Assembly (NCBI RefSeq): GCF_039542905.1
Contig: NZ_BAABIS010000001.1
Span: 1,984,001-2,048,000, forward strand
DNA: 64,000 nucleotides
Direction: 5' to 3'
Origin: Kitasatospora terrestris
Lineage (GTDB): Bacteria; Actinomycetota; Actinomycetes; Streptomycetales; Streptomycetaceae
The notes beneath the pieces are model-generated. The model saw only the letters and a program-made list of their open reading frames with translations. It ran no database searches and was not told the DNA's origin. Position numbers and translations under genes: made by a program. Positions 42,701 to 51,225 of the stretch are shown in pieces. Numbering within the stretch: position 1 is the first letter of the stretch; every line of letters starts with the position of its first letter.

Positions 42701-43483
42701 GTGCCGATCGCCTTCTCCACCCTCGGCGTCCCCGGACTGCCGCTCGCCGACGCCCTGCGGCTGGCCGCCGACAGCGGCTGGCAGGGCCTCGAACTGCGCT
42801 CCGCGCCGGGCGAACCCGTCCACCCCGGCCTCGGCCCGGCCGAACGCCGCACCGCCGCACGCGCGTTCACCGCCGCCGGGATCACCCCGCTCGCTGTCGC
42901 CGGTTACGTCGGCATCGCCGAGCCCGGCCCGGACGCGCCCCTGCTCGCCGAGCTGAACGGCCAGTTGGAGCTCGCCGCCGACCTCGGCGCCCCGTACGTC
43001 CGGGTGTTCCCGCGCGGGGGCGACGGACCGGCCGCCGGGGCGGACGCCCGCGCCGCGCGCCGGCTCACCGCCACCACCGCCCGGGCGGCCGGTCTCGGCG
43101 TCCGGATCCTGGTGGAGACCCACGACTCGCACCGCTCCGGCCACGACCTCGCCCGCCTGCTCGCCACCGCCGGCTCCCCCGCGGCGGGCGCCCTGTGGGA
43201 CCTGATGCACACCCACCTCGCGGGCGAGACACCCGCCGAGACCCACCGCGCGCTCGCCCCGCACCTCGGCTACGTCCAGGTCAAGGACATCGCCTCGACC
43301 GCCGACCTCACCCCGCTCCCGCTCGGCACCGGCGTCCTCCCGGTCGCCGACTGCCTGCGCCTGCTCCCCGGGGGCAGCTGGGTCTCCTGGGAGTACGAGG
43401 CCCCCTGGCACCCCTCCGCCGCCCCGCTCCCGCCCCTGCTCCCCACCGGGGCGGCCCTCCTGCGCTCGCTCCACCCGGGGTAG
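42701..43483 (+). CDS. sugar phosphate isomerase/epimerase-like TIM barrel
   Basis: 260 aa, GTG 42701 with GGGAGA upstream, co-transcribed with DUF2264. AP_endonuc_2 / xylose-isomerase-like fold: FSTLGVPGLPLADALRLAADSGWQGLELR, YVRVFPRGG, ILVETHDSHRSGHDLARLL (Glu ligand), ALWDLMHTHLAGETP (Asp/His ligands), YVQVKDI and WVSWEYEAPWHP (last Glu). A divalent metal enzyme that isomerises or epimerises a sugar or sugar acid from the transporter. Confidence 0.87.
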   Translation: MPIAFSTLGVPGLPLADALRLAADSGWQGLELRSAPGEPVHPGLGPAERRTAARAFTAAGITPLAVAGYVGIAEPGPDAPLLAELNGQLELAADLGAPYVRVFPRGGDGPAAGADARAARRLTATTARAAGLGVRILVETHDSHRSGHDLARLLATAGSPAAGALWDLMHTHLAGETPAETHRALAPHLGYVQVKDIASTADLTPLPLGTGVLPVADCLRLLPGGSWVSWEYEAPWHPSAAPLPPLLPTGAALLRSLHPG

Positions 43484-43494
43484 CGGAACCGCGT

Positions 43495-43526
43495 GCGGCC
43501 CGGTCCCCGTCGGGGGTCCGGGCCGC
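43495..43526. terminator. bidirectional terminator hairpin
   Basis: GCGGCCCGG (43495-43503) pairs with CCGGGCCGC (43518-43526), and an inner CCCC/GGGG pair extends the stem. It lies between the convergent isomerase and alkylsulfatase genes. Confidence 0.7.
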
Positions 43527-43543
43527 GCGGGTGGGGGTGGGGA

Positions 43544-45367
43544 TCAGGGGGTGACGACGGCGAAGTTCGGGTCCGGGGTGTCGAGGAGGGCGACCAGGCG
43601 GGCGAGGACGGCGGGGTCGCCGTCGAGGGTGATGCCGTCCAGGCCCTGACCGGCGAGGACGCCGAGGAGTTGGGGCTTGGTGAGGGTCAGGGTGAGGTCG
43701 GCGGGGTGCTCCGGGTCGGCGGAGGACGGGAGGGGCCGGTAGGTGAGGGCGCCGTTGGAGAGGGTGAGGCGCCAGGCCTGCTCCAGGTCGGTGATCCGCC
43801 AGTCGACGGTGAGGCGGGTGTCCCAGGCGCGCGGGCCGTCGATCCGGATCGCCAGCGAGTCGATCAGCTGCTCGACCGTCAGGGCGAGGGTCACTTCCGG
43901 GTTGCCGAGGTTGATGTCGACCTCGGCGAGGGTGCCGCGCAGTTCCATCGCGGCGGTGAGGTAGAAGTTGCGCCAGGTGCCGTTCTCGGCGCCGTGGCCG
44001 AGCCGGTCGTAGACCTCGGCCAGCGCCTCGCGGGCCGGGCGGTGCTCGGGCTGGGCGAAGACGGCGTGGTTGAGCAGGGTGGCGGCGAACCGCAGGTCGC
44101 CGGCGGCGGCGTACTCGCGGCCCTTGGCGGTGATCGCGGCGATGCCGCCGTAGTCGGCGGTGAAGCGGCGGGCCTGTTCGACCGGCGGGTGCTCCCACAG
44201 GTGGGCCGGGTTGCCGTCGAACCAGCCGAGGTAGCGCTGGTAGATCGCCTTGACGTTGTGGCTGACCGAGCCGTAGTAGCCGCGGGTGGACCAGGTCCGT
44301 TCGACCGCCAGGGGCAGGGTGATCTCCTCGGCGATCTCCGGGCCGGTGAGGCCGCGGTTGAGCAGGCGCAGCGTCTGGTCGTGGAGGTAGGCGTAGACGT
44401 CGCGCTGCGCGGTGAGGAACGCGGTGATGTCCTCCCGGCCCCAGGTCGGCCAGTGGTGGGAGGCGAAGACCACCTCGGCGCGGTCGGCGAAGAGGTCCTG
44501 GGCCTCGGAGAGGTAGCGGGCCCAGATCCGCGGGTCGCGGACCAGCGCGCCGCGCAGGGTCAGGATGTTGTGCAGGGTGTGGGTGGCGTTCTCGGCCATG
44601 CACAGGGCCCGGCGCTGCGGGAAGAGGAAGTTCATCTCGGAGGGCGCCTCGGTGCCCGGGGTGAGCTGGAAGACGATCTCCACGCCGTCGATGGTCTCCC
44701 GCTGGCCGGTGCGGGTGATGTCGAGGGTCGGCGCGACCAGGCTGACCGTTCCGGTGGATCCGGCGGCGCCGAGGCCGCAGCCGATCTGCCCGGCGGGGTG
44801 GACGGGCAGGCCGATGCCGTACATGAACATGGCGCGGCGGGTCATGGCGGTGCCGGCGTAGACGTTCTCGCTGACGGCGTGCTCCAGGAAGCCGGCGGGC
44901 GCGAGGACCGGGACCGTGCCGTCCCGGCCGTGCGGGACGATCGCCCGGGCGCCGCCGAAGTGGTCGGCGTGCGAGTGGGTGTAGATCATCGCGGTGACCG
45001 GGCGGTCGCCGCGGTGCTCGCGGTACAGGGCCAGGGCCGCGGCCGCGGTCTCGACGGAGATCAGCGGGTCGATGACGATCACCCCGGTGTCTCCCTCGAC
45101 CAGGGTCATGTTGGACATGTCGAGGCCGCGCACCTGGTAGATGCCCTGCGTCACCTCGTACAGGCCGTGCCGGGCGGTGAGCTGTCCCTGCCGCCACAGG
45201 CTCGGGTTGGCGGTGTCCGGGCACTCGGCGTCCAGGAAGGCGTACGCGGCGGCGTCCCACACCACCCGGCCGTCCGGGCCGGTGATCCGCGGGTCCGCGA
45301 GGGTGCCGAGGAAGCCGCGGTCGGCGTTCTCGAAGTCGGTCGTGTCTGCGAAGTCCAGGTCCGTCAT
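43544..45367 (-). CDS. alkyl sulfatase (SdsA1-like, metallo-beta-lactamase fold)
   Basis: 607 aa. The MBL domain has the zinc motif YTHSHADHFGGARAIV, then ENATHTLHNILTLRG with another metal His and FASHHWPTWGRE. A helical dimerisation domain (AKGREYAAAGDLRFAATLLNHAVFAQPEHRPAREALAEVY) and a C-terminal SCP2-like domain (LTLSNGALTYRPLP) follow. It hydrolyses alkyl sulfate esters to alcohol and sulfate. No signal peptide is visible. A TAGTCT box 7 nt before the ATG would give a leaderless mRNA. A second sulfate-releasing enzyme 9 kb from the Tat sulfatase. Confidence 0.92.
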   Translation of the reverse strand: MTDLDFADTTDFENADRGFLGTLADPRITGPDGRVVWDAAAYAFLDAECPDTANPSLWRQGQLTARHGLYEVTQGIYQVRGLDMSNMTLVEGDTGVIVIDPLISVETAAAALALYREHRGDRPVTAMIYTHSHADHFGGARAIVPHGRDGTVPVLAPAGFLEHAVSENVYAGTAMTRRAMFMYGIGLPVHPAGQIGCGLGAAGSTGTVSLVAPTLDITRTGQRETIDGVEIVFQLTPGTEAPSEMNFLFPQRRALCMAENATHTLHNILTLRGALVRDPRIWARYLSEAQDLFADRAEVVFASHHWPTWGREDITAFLTAQRDVYAYLHDQTLRLLNRGLTGPEIAEEITLPLAVERTWSTRGYYGSVSHNVKAIYQRYLGWFDGNPAHLWEHPPVEQARRFTADYGGIAAITAKGREYAAAGDLRFAATLLNHAVFAQPEHRPAREALAEVYDRLGHGAENGTWRNFYLTAAMELRGTLAEVDINLGNPEVTLALTVEQLIDSLAIRIDGPRAWDTRLTVDWRITDLEQAWRLTLSNGALTYRPLPSSADPEHPADLTLTLTKPQLLGVLAGQGLDGITLDGDPAVLARLVALLDTPDPNFAVVTP

Positions 45368-45425
45368 GTGGGCCAGACTAGGGTGATATGTCCGATTTAT
45401 TCAGGCGCCGCGCCTCGGCGCCGGG

Positions 45426-46457
45426 TCAGGCGGCGCCCTGCAGCTCGGTGAGCAGTTCGGCGGCGGAGTCCACCGGGCGGGCCGTGTTGGCGAGGGCCAG
45501 CACGCCGACCCCGCGCTCCGGGTCGAAGCCGAGGTACGAGGTGAAGCCGCCGGTGCCGCCGTTGTGCCAGTAACGCCGGTGGCCGCCCTGCCGGGGGTGG
45601 AGGCGCAGGCTCATCCAGCCGAGGTGGACCGCGGCCACCGGGGCGACCGGGTGCTCGACGGTCCGGGTGAGGGCGATCGCCTCGGCCGACTCCCCCCGGC
45701 CGGGGTCCAGTTGCTCCTGGAGGAAGCGGGCCAGGTCGGCGCCGGTCGACCGCAGTCCGCCGGCCCCGGCGAGGTCGGCGAGGTGCCAGTGCGGGACGGG
45801 CCGCAGCCGGGCGGAGTGGCCCTGCGCGGTGCGGGCCGGATCGGAGTCGAGCCGGGTGTCGGTCAGGCCGAGCGGGCCGGTGATCAGGCCTCCGACCAGG
45901 TCGCCGTACGTGCCGCCGGCCCGGCGGGCGAGGGCGAGGCCCAGCAGCCCGGCCCCGAGGTTGGAGTAGCGGAACCGCCGGCCCGGGACGGCGCCGAGCC
46001 GGGTGCGGGCCAGGCCGTCCAGCAGCCGGTCGGCGGTGCAGCCGGCGTACGGGTCGGGTGCGTGCGGGCGGAGCAGGGCGCCGAGCAGCATGCCCTTCGG
46101 GAGGCGGGGCAGGCCGGAGGTGTGGGTGGCGAGGTCGCGCAGGGTGATCGGTACGCCGTCGCGGGCGGGGACGCGGGCCCCGGCCGGGAGCAGGTCGGCG
46201 AGCGGTTCGTCGAGGGCGGTGGCGCCGGCCACGGTGAGCCGGGCGAGCGCGAGCGCGGTGAACACCTTGGTGACCGAGCCGATCTCGAACACCGTGTCCG
46301 GGCCGGGCGCCGCACCGTCGGGGCCGCCCGTGCGGCCGGCGCCGCGGATCTCGGTCGCGCCGCCCGCGACGGCGGCCACCACCACGCCCGCCCGCTGCTC
46401 GGCGAGCCGGTCGGCGGTGTGCTGCACGAGGTCACCCAGGTCCGTCATGTCCGCCAC
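45426..46457 (-). CDS. beta-lactamase-family serine hydrolase
   Basis: 343 aa. Class C beta-lactamase / esterase EstB fold: catalytic SVTK (FEIGSVTKVFTALALARL), YSN (GRRFRYSNLGAGLLGLALARRAG) and HNGGTGGFTSYL in place of KTG. No signal peptide, so a cytosolic esterase or peptidase is more likely than a secreted lactamase. It ends 58 nt before the alkylsulfatase start on the same strand, so the two may be co-transcribed. Confidence 0.87.
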   Translation of the reverse strand: MADMTDLGDLVQHTADRLAEQRAGVVVAAVAGGATEIRGAGRTGGPDGAAPGPDTVFEIGSVTKVFTALALARLTVAGATALDEPLADLLPAGARVPARDGVPITLRDLATHTSGLPRLPKGMLLGALLRPHAPDPYAGCTADRLLDGLARTRLGAVPGRRFRYSNLGAGLLGLALARRAGGTYGDLVGGLITGPLGLTDTRLDSDPARTAQGHSARLRPVPHWHLADLAGAGGLRSTGADLARFLQEQLDPGRGESAEAIALTRTVEHPVAPVAAVHLGWMSLRLHPRQGGHRRYWHNGGTGGFTSYLGFDPERGVGVLALANTARPVDSAAELLTELQGAA

Positions 46458-46801
46458 GCTAGCCGCGACCGGGTGCGGCCGGGATCACCCGGCGGGTCGA
46501 TCCGGCGGGCCGCCGCCTCCTCCGCGCGGCGTACGCGGCCCCCGGCCGACCGGCCGGGGAAACCGACCCGGTGACCGGCCGGGCGTCCGGTCGGCATTCG
46601 GCCGCCGTTCGGCCGGTCGGGGCGGGTTGGCGCATTTCCGGCGGGCACCCCGGAAATCAGCGCCGCGCGCGGCCGGGGAGTTCCCGGAATGTCCGTCAGA
46701 ACCGGTGTCCGCCCAGGTCGGAGGGGACTGTCAGTGCCGCACCGTAGTGTGGAACCAACGTCGGAGGGGGCGCCGAAAAGGCGTTGGGAAGGGGTATTTC
46801 C
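46458..46801. other. 344-nt intergenic gap with one dyad
   Basis: No gene seen. ATTTCCGG (46634-46641) and CCGGAAAT (46650-46657) form a perfect 8-bp inverted repeat with 8-nt centre, a possible operator or hairpin. A TAGTGT box about 50 nt before 46802 is a candidate -10 for the VWA gene. The first 100 bp show nothing beyond GC-rich sequence. Confidence 0.4.
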
Positions 46802-47893
46802 ATGGTTTCCAAGAAGATCAAGCACAAGGTCAACCACGTCTCCCTGGTGGTGGACAATTCCGGGTCGATGCGCAAGCACGAGGCGCAGCTCGTCCGGGTG
46901 GTGGACGAGTTCGTGAAGGGCCTCCAGGAGGAGTCCGACCGCCTCGGCCACGAGACCCGGATCAGCCTCTACTCCTTCGACCACGAGGTGGAGAACCTGG
47001 TCTGGGACATGGACGTCAAGCACCTGCCGTCCCTGCGGGGCCTCTACCGGGTCGACAACGGCGCGACGGCGCTGATCGAGGCGGCCGTGAAGTCCATCGA
47101 CGACCTCAAGAACATCTGGGAGGGGTACGGCGAGCACTCCTTCCTCCAGGTCGTCGTCACCGACGGCGAGGAGAACGCCTCGGGCTGCTCGGAGACCGGC
47201 CAGATGCACGTCCGGATGGGCGGCAAGCGGGGCGCCGCGGTCCTCGACAAGTGGCTCGGCCGGATCCGCGGCGCGATGGACGCGCTGCCGGACCACTGGA
47301 CGTCGGCGATCCTGGTGCCCAACTCGCTGGCCAAGCGCACCGCCCAGGAGTACGGCTTCCCCGCGGGCAACATCGCGATCTGGGACGCGGACTCCACCCA
47401 GGGCGTCGAGGAGGCGATCGGCACCGTCAAGTCGGCCGCCACCAGCTTCCTGCGCGGCCGCGAGCAGGGCGTCCGCGGCACCAAGAACCTCTTCGCCATG
47501 GGTCAGGACCTGAGCGCGGCCGACGTGAAGGCCAACCTCGACGCGCTGGACAACGGCAAGTACATCCTCATCCCGGTCGACCAGCAGTCGCCGATCCGCG
47601 AGTTCGTCACCAGCGCCGGCCACGCGTACAAGACCGGCTGCGCCTTCTACGAGCTCTCCAAGCGCGAGAAGATCCAGGGCAACAAGCAGCTCGCCGTGGC
47701 GGAGAAGGACCCGGCCACCGGCCGGATGACGGGCCGGGTGTTCTCGGGCCCGGCGGCCCGTCAGCTCCTCGGCCTGCCGCAGGCGGAGGCCACGGTGAAG
47801 CCGGGCGACAACCCGTCCTACACCGTGTTCGTCCAGTCGACCTCCGTCAACCGCAAGCTGGTGACGGGCACCAAGCTGCTCGTGCTGCTCTGA
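46802..47893 (+). CDS. VWA-domain protein
   Basis: 363 aa. ATG 46802 follows GGGAAGGGG. It begins MVSKKIKHKVNHVSLVVDNSGSMRKHEAQLVRVVDEFV: a von Willebrand A domain with a full MIDAS (DNSGSM, Thr in VDNGATALIEA, Asp in VVVTDGEENASGCS), so it binds a metal and a partner protein. The C-terminal 130 residues (GKYILIPVDQQSPIREFVTSAGHAYKTGCAFYEL..) match no domain I know. No signal or membrane segment. The basic Lys-rich start uses AAG codons. No MoxR ATPase, kinase or ter gene is adjacent, so its partner is unknown. Confidence 0.82.
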   Translation: MVSKKIKHKVNHVSLVVDNSGSMRKHEAQLVRVVDEFVKGLQEESDRLGHETRISLYSFDHEVENLVWDMDVKHLPSLRGLYRVDNGATALIEAAVKSIDDLKNIWEGYGEHSFLQVVVTDGEENASGCSETGQMHVRMGGKRGAAVLDKWLGRIRGAMDALPDHWTSAILVPNSLAKRTAQEYGFPAGNIAIWDADSTQGVEEAIGTVKSAATSFLRGREQGVRGTKNLFAMGQDLSAADVKANLDALDNGKYILIPVDQQSPIREFVTSAGHAYKTGCAFYELSKREKIQGNKQLAVAEKDPATGRMTGRVFSGPAARQLLGLPQAEATVKPGDNPSYTVFVQSTSVNRKLVTGTKLLVLL

Positions 47894-47930
47894 CCGGCCG
47901 CGGGCCCGGGGGCCCGGGGGGGGTGGACCG

Positions 47931-49001
47931 TCAGCTGCCGCCGCAGGAGGTGCGGATCTTGAGCTCGGGGAGGAGTTCGAGGTGGTGGCCCGGCATCGGG
48001 GCGGCGGCGGCGAGACGGCGGAGCAGCAGCTCCAGGGCGGTGGCGCCGACCGTGCGCTTGGGCGGGGAGACGGCGGTGAGCGGGGGCGCGGCGAGAGCGG
48101 CGAAGACGTCGTCGTAGGAGATCAGCGCGACGTCGTCGGGCACCCGCAGGCCGCGGACCCGCAGCAGCGGCGGGAGCTGGATGGCGTCCTGGTCGTTGTG
48201 CACGATGAAGGCGCGGATGCCCTGCTCGACGGCGCCGGCCAGCTGGTCGGCGGACCACTCGGAGTCGGTCAGGCCGAACGGGGTGCCGGGCCGGTGGGTC
48301 TCGATCACCGGGTGCGGTTCGAGGCCGAGCAGGCGGACGCCCTCGGCGTAGCCGGTGCGGACCTGGTGGGCGGTCCAGGTGTCGTCGCGGGCGGCGAGCG
48401 CCACGGTGCCGTGGCCGAGCGCGGCGAGGTGCCGCAGGGCGAGCAGGACGCCGTGGCGGTGGTCGGAGCCGACCGCGTCGAGCTCGGCGCCGGGGCTGCC
48501 GGGGAGGGCCTTGCGCTCCACCAGGACGGCGGGGACTGGCAGGTCGCCGAGCCAGTCGTGCTGGTCGGGATCCTGGTCGGGGCGCCAGTTCGGGGTGAGC
48601 AGCAGGCCGTCGACGGCGGATTCGAGCAGCCGGTCGACCTGGGCGCGGTCGTCCCGGGCCTCGTACGGGGCGATGCCGAGGACGAGGCGGGCGCCGGCGG
48701 CGGTGGCGGCGGAGCGGGCGCCGGCGATCACCTCGTCGAAGTAGGAGCCGACGGTGGGGACGAGCATGCCGATCACCCGGTCGCGGCCGGGGCCGGTGCG
48801 GCCGGAGGGGCCGCTGTCGGGGAGGGCGACGGAGCCGTGCGAGCGGTGGAGTTCACCCGCGTCGGCGAGGGCGGCGACGTCGCGGCGGACGGTGACCGCC
48901 GGGATGGCGAGCCGGTCGGCGAGGTCGACGACGCGTACGCTGCCGAGCTCGCGGACGGCCTTCAGGATCCGCGCCCGCCGTTCGTCCGCCGAGCTGCTCA
49001 T
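47931..49001 (-). CDS. DeoR-type HTH / LacI-type sensor transcriptional regulator
   Basis: 356 aa, ATG 49001 with AAGGGG upstream. The N-terminal helix-turn-helix is DeoR-like (RRARILKAVRELGSVRVVDLADRLAIPAVTVRRDVAALADAGELHRSHGSVAL). The rest is a periplasmic-binding-like sensor as in LacI (RVIGMLVPTVGSYFDEVIAGARSAATAAGARLVLG, VDGLLLTP, ALRHLAALGHGTVALAA, VPDDVALISYDDVFAALAAPPLTAVSPPKRTVGATALELLL). It should bind a sugar and release DNA. Divergent from the beta-helix gene. GATC repeats in its upstream gap and in 40535-40687 suggest it controls the whole locus. Confidence 0.87.
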   Translation of the reverse strand: MSSSADERRARILKAVRELGSVRVVDLADRLAIPAVTVRRDVAALADAGELHRSHGSVALPDSGPSGRTGPGRDRVIGMLVPTVGSYFDEVIAGARSAATAAGARLVLGIAPYEARDDRAQVDRLLESAVDGLLLTPNWRPDQDPDQHDWLGDLPVPAVLVERKALPGSPGAELDAVGSDHRHGVLLALRHLAALGHGTVALAARDDTWTAHQVRTGYAEGVRLLGLEPHPVIETHRPGTPFGLTDSEWSADQLAGAVEQGIRAFIVHNDQDAIQLPPLLRVRGLRVPDDVALISYDDVFAALAAPPLTAVSPPKRTVGATALELLLRRLAAAAPMPGHHLELLPELKIRTSCGGS

Positions 49002-49043
49002 CGGGTCCCCTTCACTGACTCGGTCATGCACACGAACCTGTCC

Positions 49044-49103
49044 GATCAATTTGTATCATTCGATCGGCTTTCGATCGAGTGCTCTGGATGTATTGACTCG
49101 ATC
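49044..49103. promoter_or_regulatory. GATC operator cluster between regulator and beta-helix gene
   Basis: Four GATC tetramers (49044, 49062, 49073, 49100) in 60 bp, two within CGATCG, with CCGATC and GATCGG as outer arms of one dyad. Same motif as at 40535-40687. Confidence 0.5.
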
Positions 49104-49122
49104 ACGCAGCCAAACCTACGGT
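49093..49122 (+). promoter_or_regulatory. promoter of the secreted beta-helix gene
   Basis: -35 TTGACT (49093-49098), 18-nt spacer, -10 TACGGT (49117-49122). TTGACT is followed by CGATC, the same arrangement as the two promoters near 40.6 kb. Confidence 0.5.
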
Positions 49123-49171
49123 GCGGGGCGGGCGCCCACCCCCACCCTCTCCATTCTCGGGAGTCCCCACC

Positions 49172-51157
49172 ATGCTCCTGCACCGCACCGCGCTCACCGG
49201 CACCCTCGCCGCCGCGCTGCTCCTCCCCCTCGTTCCCGCCGCCACCGCGGCGGCCGCCCCGGCCACCTGGTACCTGGACTGTTCGGCCGCCTCGGACGGT
49301 ACCGGAAGTCAGACCAGCCCGTGGAACGGTCTCGGCACCGCCAACGCCCACCTCTTCCAGCCCGGTGACAAGCTGCTGCTCAAGCGCGGCGCCACCTGCA
49401 CCGGTACGCTGAAGCCGCAGGGCTCCGGCACCGCCGGGGCGCCGATCACCCTCGCGGCGTACGGCACCGGCACCGCCCGCCCGGTGGTGGCCGGCAACCC
49501 CGCCTCCACCGAGAAGGCCGCCGTCCACCTCTACAACGTCGAGCAGTGGGAGATCCGCGACCTGGAGATCACCTTCGCCGACACCAACGCCACCAAGCGG
49601 GAGCGCAACGGCCTGCTGGTCGAGGTCGCCGACCTCCCCGACGGCGTCGGCACCCACTACCTGGTCGACGACGTCCACGTGCACGACGTCAACGGCGACG
49701 CCACCAAGTGGTCCAACGGCATCCAGTTCCGGGTCTCCGGCACCACCACCCCTACCAACTTCGACGACGTCCTGGTCCAGAACTCCCGGATCGAGCACGT
49801 CGACCGGGAGGGTCTGACCAACCGCTCCACCTGGATGTGCCGGCCGAGCTACGGCACCGGCGACGGCTGCGGCACCACCGTCAACTGGCGGGCCAGCACC
49901 CGCCTGGTCTTCCGCGGCAACACCGTCAGCGACACCGGCGGCGACGGCATCGTGGTCCGCGCCGCCGACCACGCGCTGGTCGAGCACAACACCGCGTACG
50001 ACATCGCGATGCGCCCGATGGGCTCCAACGCCGGCATCTGGACCATCAACTCGGACTCCACCACGATCCAGTACAACGAGGTCCACCACGTCCGCCGGCT
50101 GTCCGACAACAACGACGGCATGGCCTTCGACTCGGACTACGGCAACACCGGCGCGCTGTTCCAGTACAACTACAGCCACGACAACGAGGGCGGCTTCATG
50201 CTGTTCTGCGGGGCGTGCGGCGCCGGGTCCAGCTCGACCGGGACGGTGGTCCGGTACAACCTGAGCCGGGCCGACAGGAGCCGCTGGCTGTTCGCGGTCG
50301 GTGAGAAGAACGCCCGGATGTACAACAACACCGCCTACCTGCCGAGCGGTTCGACCGCGGCGGTGGTCCAGCAGGGCTCGGGCACCTCGACCACCCTGCT
50401 GTCCGGCAACGTGTTCGCCAACCTGGGCACCGGCGGGTACACCGGCTTCGGGTCCAGCGCCTACAAGCCGGGCGACTTCACCTGGGACTCCAACCTGTTC
50501 TGGGGCAACCACCCGGCCAACGAGCCGACCGACCCGGGCAAGGTCACCGCCGACCCGAAGTTCGCGAACCAGGCGGGCACCGCCGCCGCCGACTTCGCCC
50601 TGGCGGCCGGCTCCCCGGCCCGCGGGGCGGGAGCGGTGGTGGCCGGCAACGGCGGGCAGGACTTCTTCGGCGCGCCCGTCCCGCAGGTCTGCCGGCCCGA
50701 CCAGGGCTTCCAGCAGGCGGGGTCCTTCGACGACGCGGCCTGCGCGGCGCCCGACCCGGTGCGCAACGGCGGCTTCGAGTCCGGCGCGATCGCCCCGTGG
50801 ACGTACTACGGCGGGGTGGTGCTGGACACCGCCAACGCGCACTCCGGCACGTACGCGGTGAAGGTCGGCCCGGCCCAGGCGGCGGCCGAGCAGGTGATCA
50901 CCGTCAAGCCGGGCACCACGTACCGGCTGTCCGGCTGGGGCAAGGTGTCGGCGGCCGGCAGCGAGCTCTCGCTCGGCGTGAAGCAGTACGACGCGCTCGG
51001 CTCCACCACCCGGGCGGCCTTCACCGCCACCGCGTACGCACAGGGCTCCACCACCTTCACCACCGGGGCGAACACCACCACCGCGCGGATCTACTGCTAC
51101 GCCCGCAGCGGCACCGGGTACGGCTACTGCGACGACGTCACCGTCACCCAGCTCTGA
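49172..51157 (+). CDS. secreted right-handed beta-helix protein with C-terminal carbohydrate-binding domain
   Basis: 661 aa. A Sec signal peptide covers about residues 1-31 (LTGTLAAALLLPLVPAATAAAA). The parallel beta-helix covers about 35-500 with repeated rungs: WEIRDLEITFADTNATKRERNGL, YLVDDVHVHDVNG, VLVQNSRIEHVDREGL, LVFRGNTVSDTGGDGIVVRAADHALVEHNTAYDI and NYSHDNEGGFMLFCGACGAG. The C-terminal 140 residues are a CBM_4_9-like jelly roll (VRNGGFESGAIAPWTYYGG). Fold and context suggest a polysaccharide lyase or glycosidase outside the cell, feeding the ABC transporter. Catalytic residues could not be fixed. Confidence 0.85.
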   Translation: MLLHRTALTGTLAAALLLPLVPAATAAAAPATWYLDCSAASDGTGSQTSPWNGLGTANAHLFQPGDKLLLKRGATCTGTLKPQGSGTAGAPITLAAYGTGTARPVVAGNPASTEKAAVHLYNVEQWEIRDLEITFADTNATKRERNGLLVEVADLPDGVGTHYLVDDVHVHDVNGDATKWSNGIQFRVSGTTTPTNFDDVLVQNSRIEHVDREGLTNRSTWMCRPSYGTGDGCGTTVNWRASTRLVFRGNTVSDTGGDGIVVRAADHALVEHNTAYDIAMRPMGSNAGIWTINSDSTTIQYNEVHHVRRLSDNNDGMAFDSDYGNTGALFQYNYSHDNEGGFMLFCGACGAGSSSTGTVVRYNLSRADRSRWLFAVGEKNARMYNNTAYLPSGSTAAVVQQGSGTSTTLLSGNVFANLGTGGYTGFGSSAYKPGDFTWDSNLFWGNHPANEPTDPGKVTADPKFANQAGTAAADFALAAGSPARGAGAVVAGNGGQDFFGAPVPQVCRPDQGFQQAGSFDDAACAAPDPVRNGGFESGAIAPWTYYGGVVLDTANAHSGTYAVKVGPAQAAAEQVITVKPGTTYRLSGWGKVSAAGSELSLGVKQYDALGSTTRAAFTATAYAQGSTTFTTGANTTTARIYCYARSGTGYGYCDDVTVTQL

Positions 51158-51173
51158 CGTGGTGCCGAACGAC

Positions 51174-51207
51174 GGAACGGCCCGGTCCGTGGGGACCGGG
51201 CCGTTCC
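51174..51207. terminator. bidirectional terminator, 15-bp perfect stem
   Basis: Arms 51174-51188 and 51193-51207 are perfectly complementary (GGAACGGCCCGGTCC) around a GTGG loop, between the convergent beta-helix and M4 peptidase genes. Confidence 0.9.
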
Positions 51208-51225
51208 CGTGCGGCCGGGGCGGGG

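Noticed and set aside
47894..47930. G-rich run after the VWA gene as a terminator
   Set aside because: Mostly a simple G/C run; several weak pairings but no clear stem.
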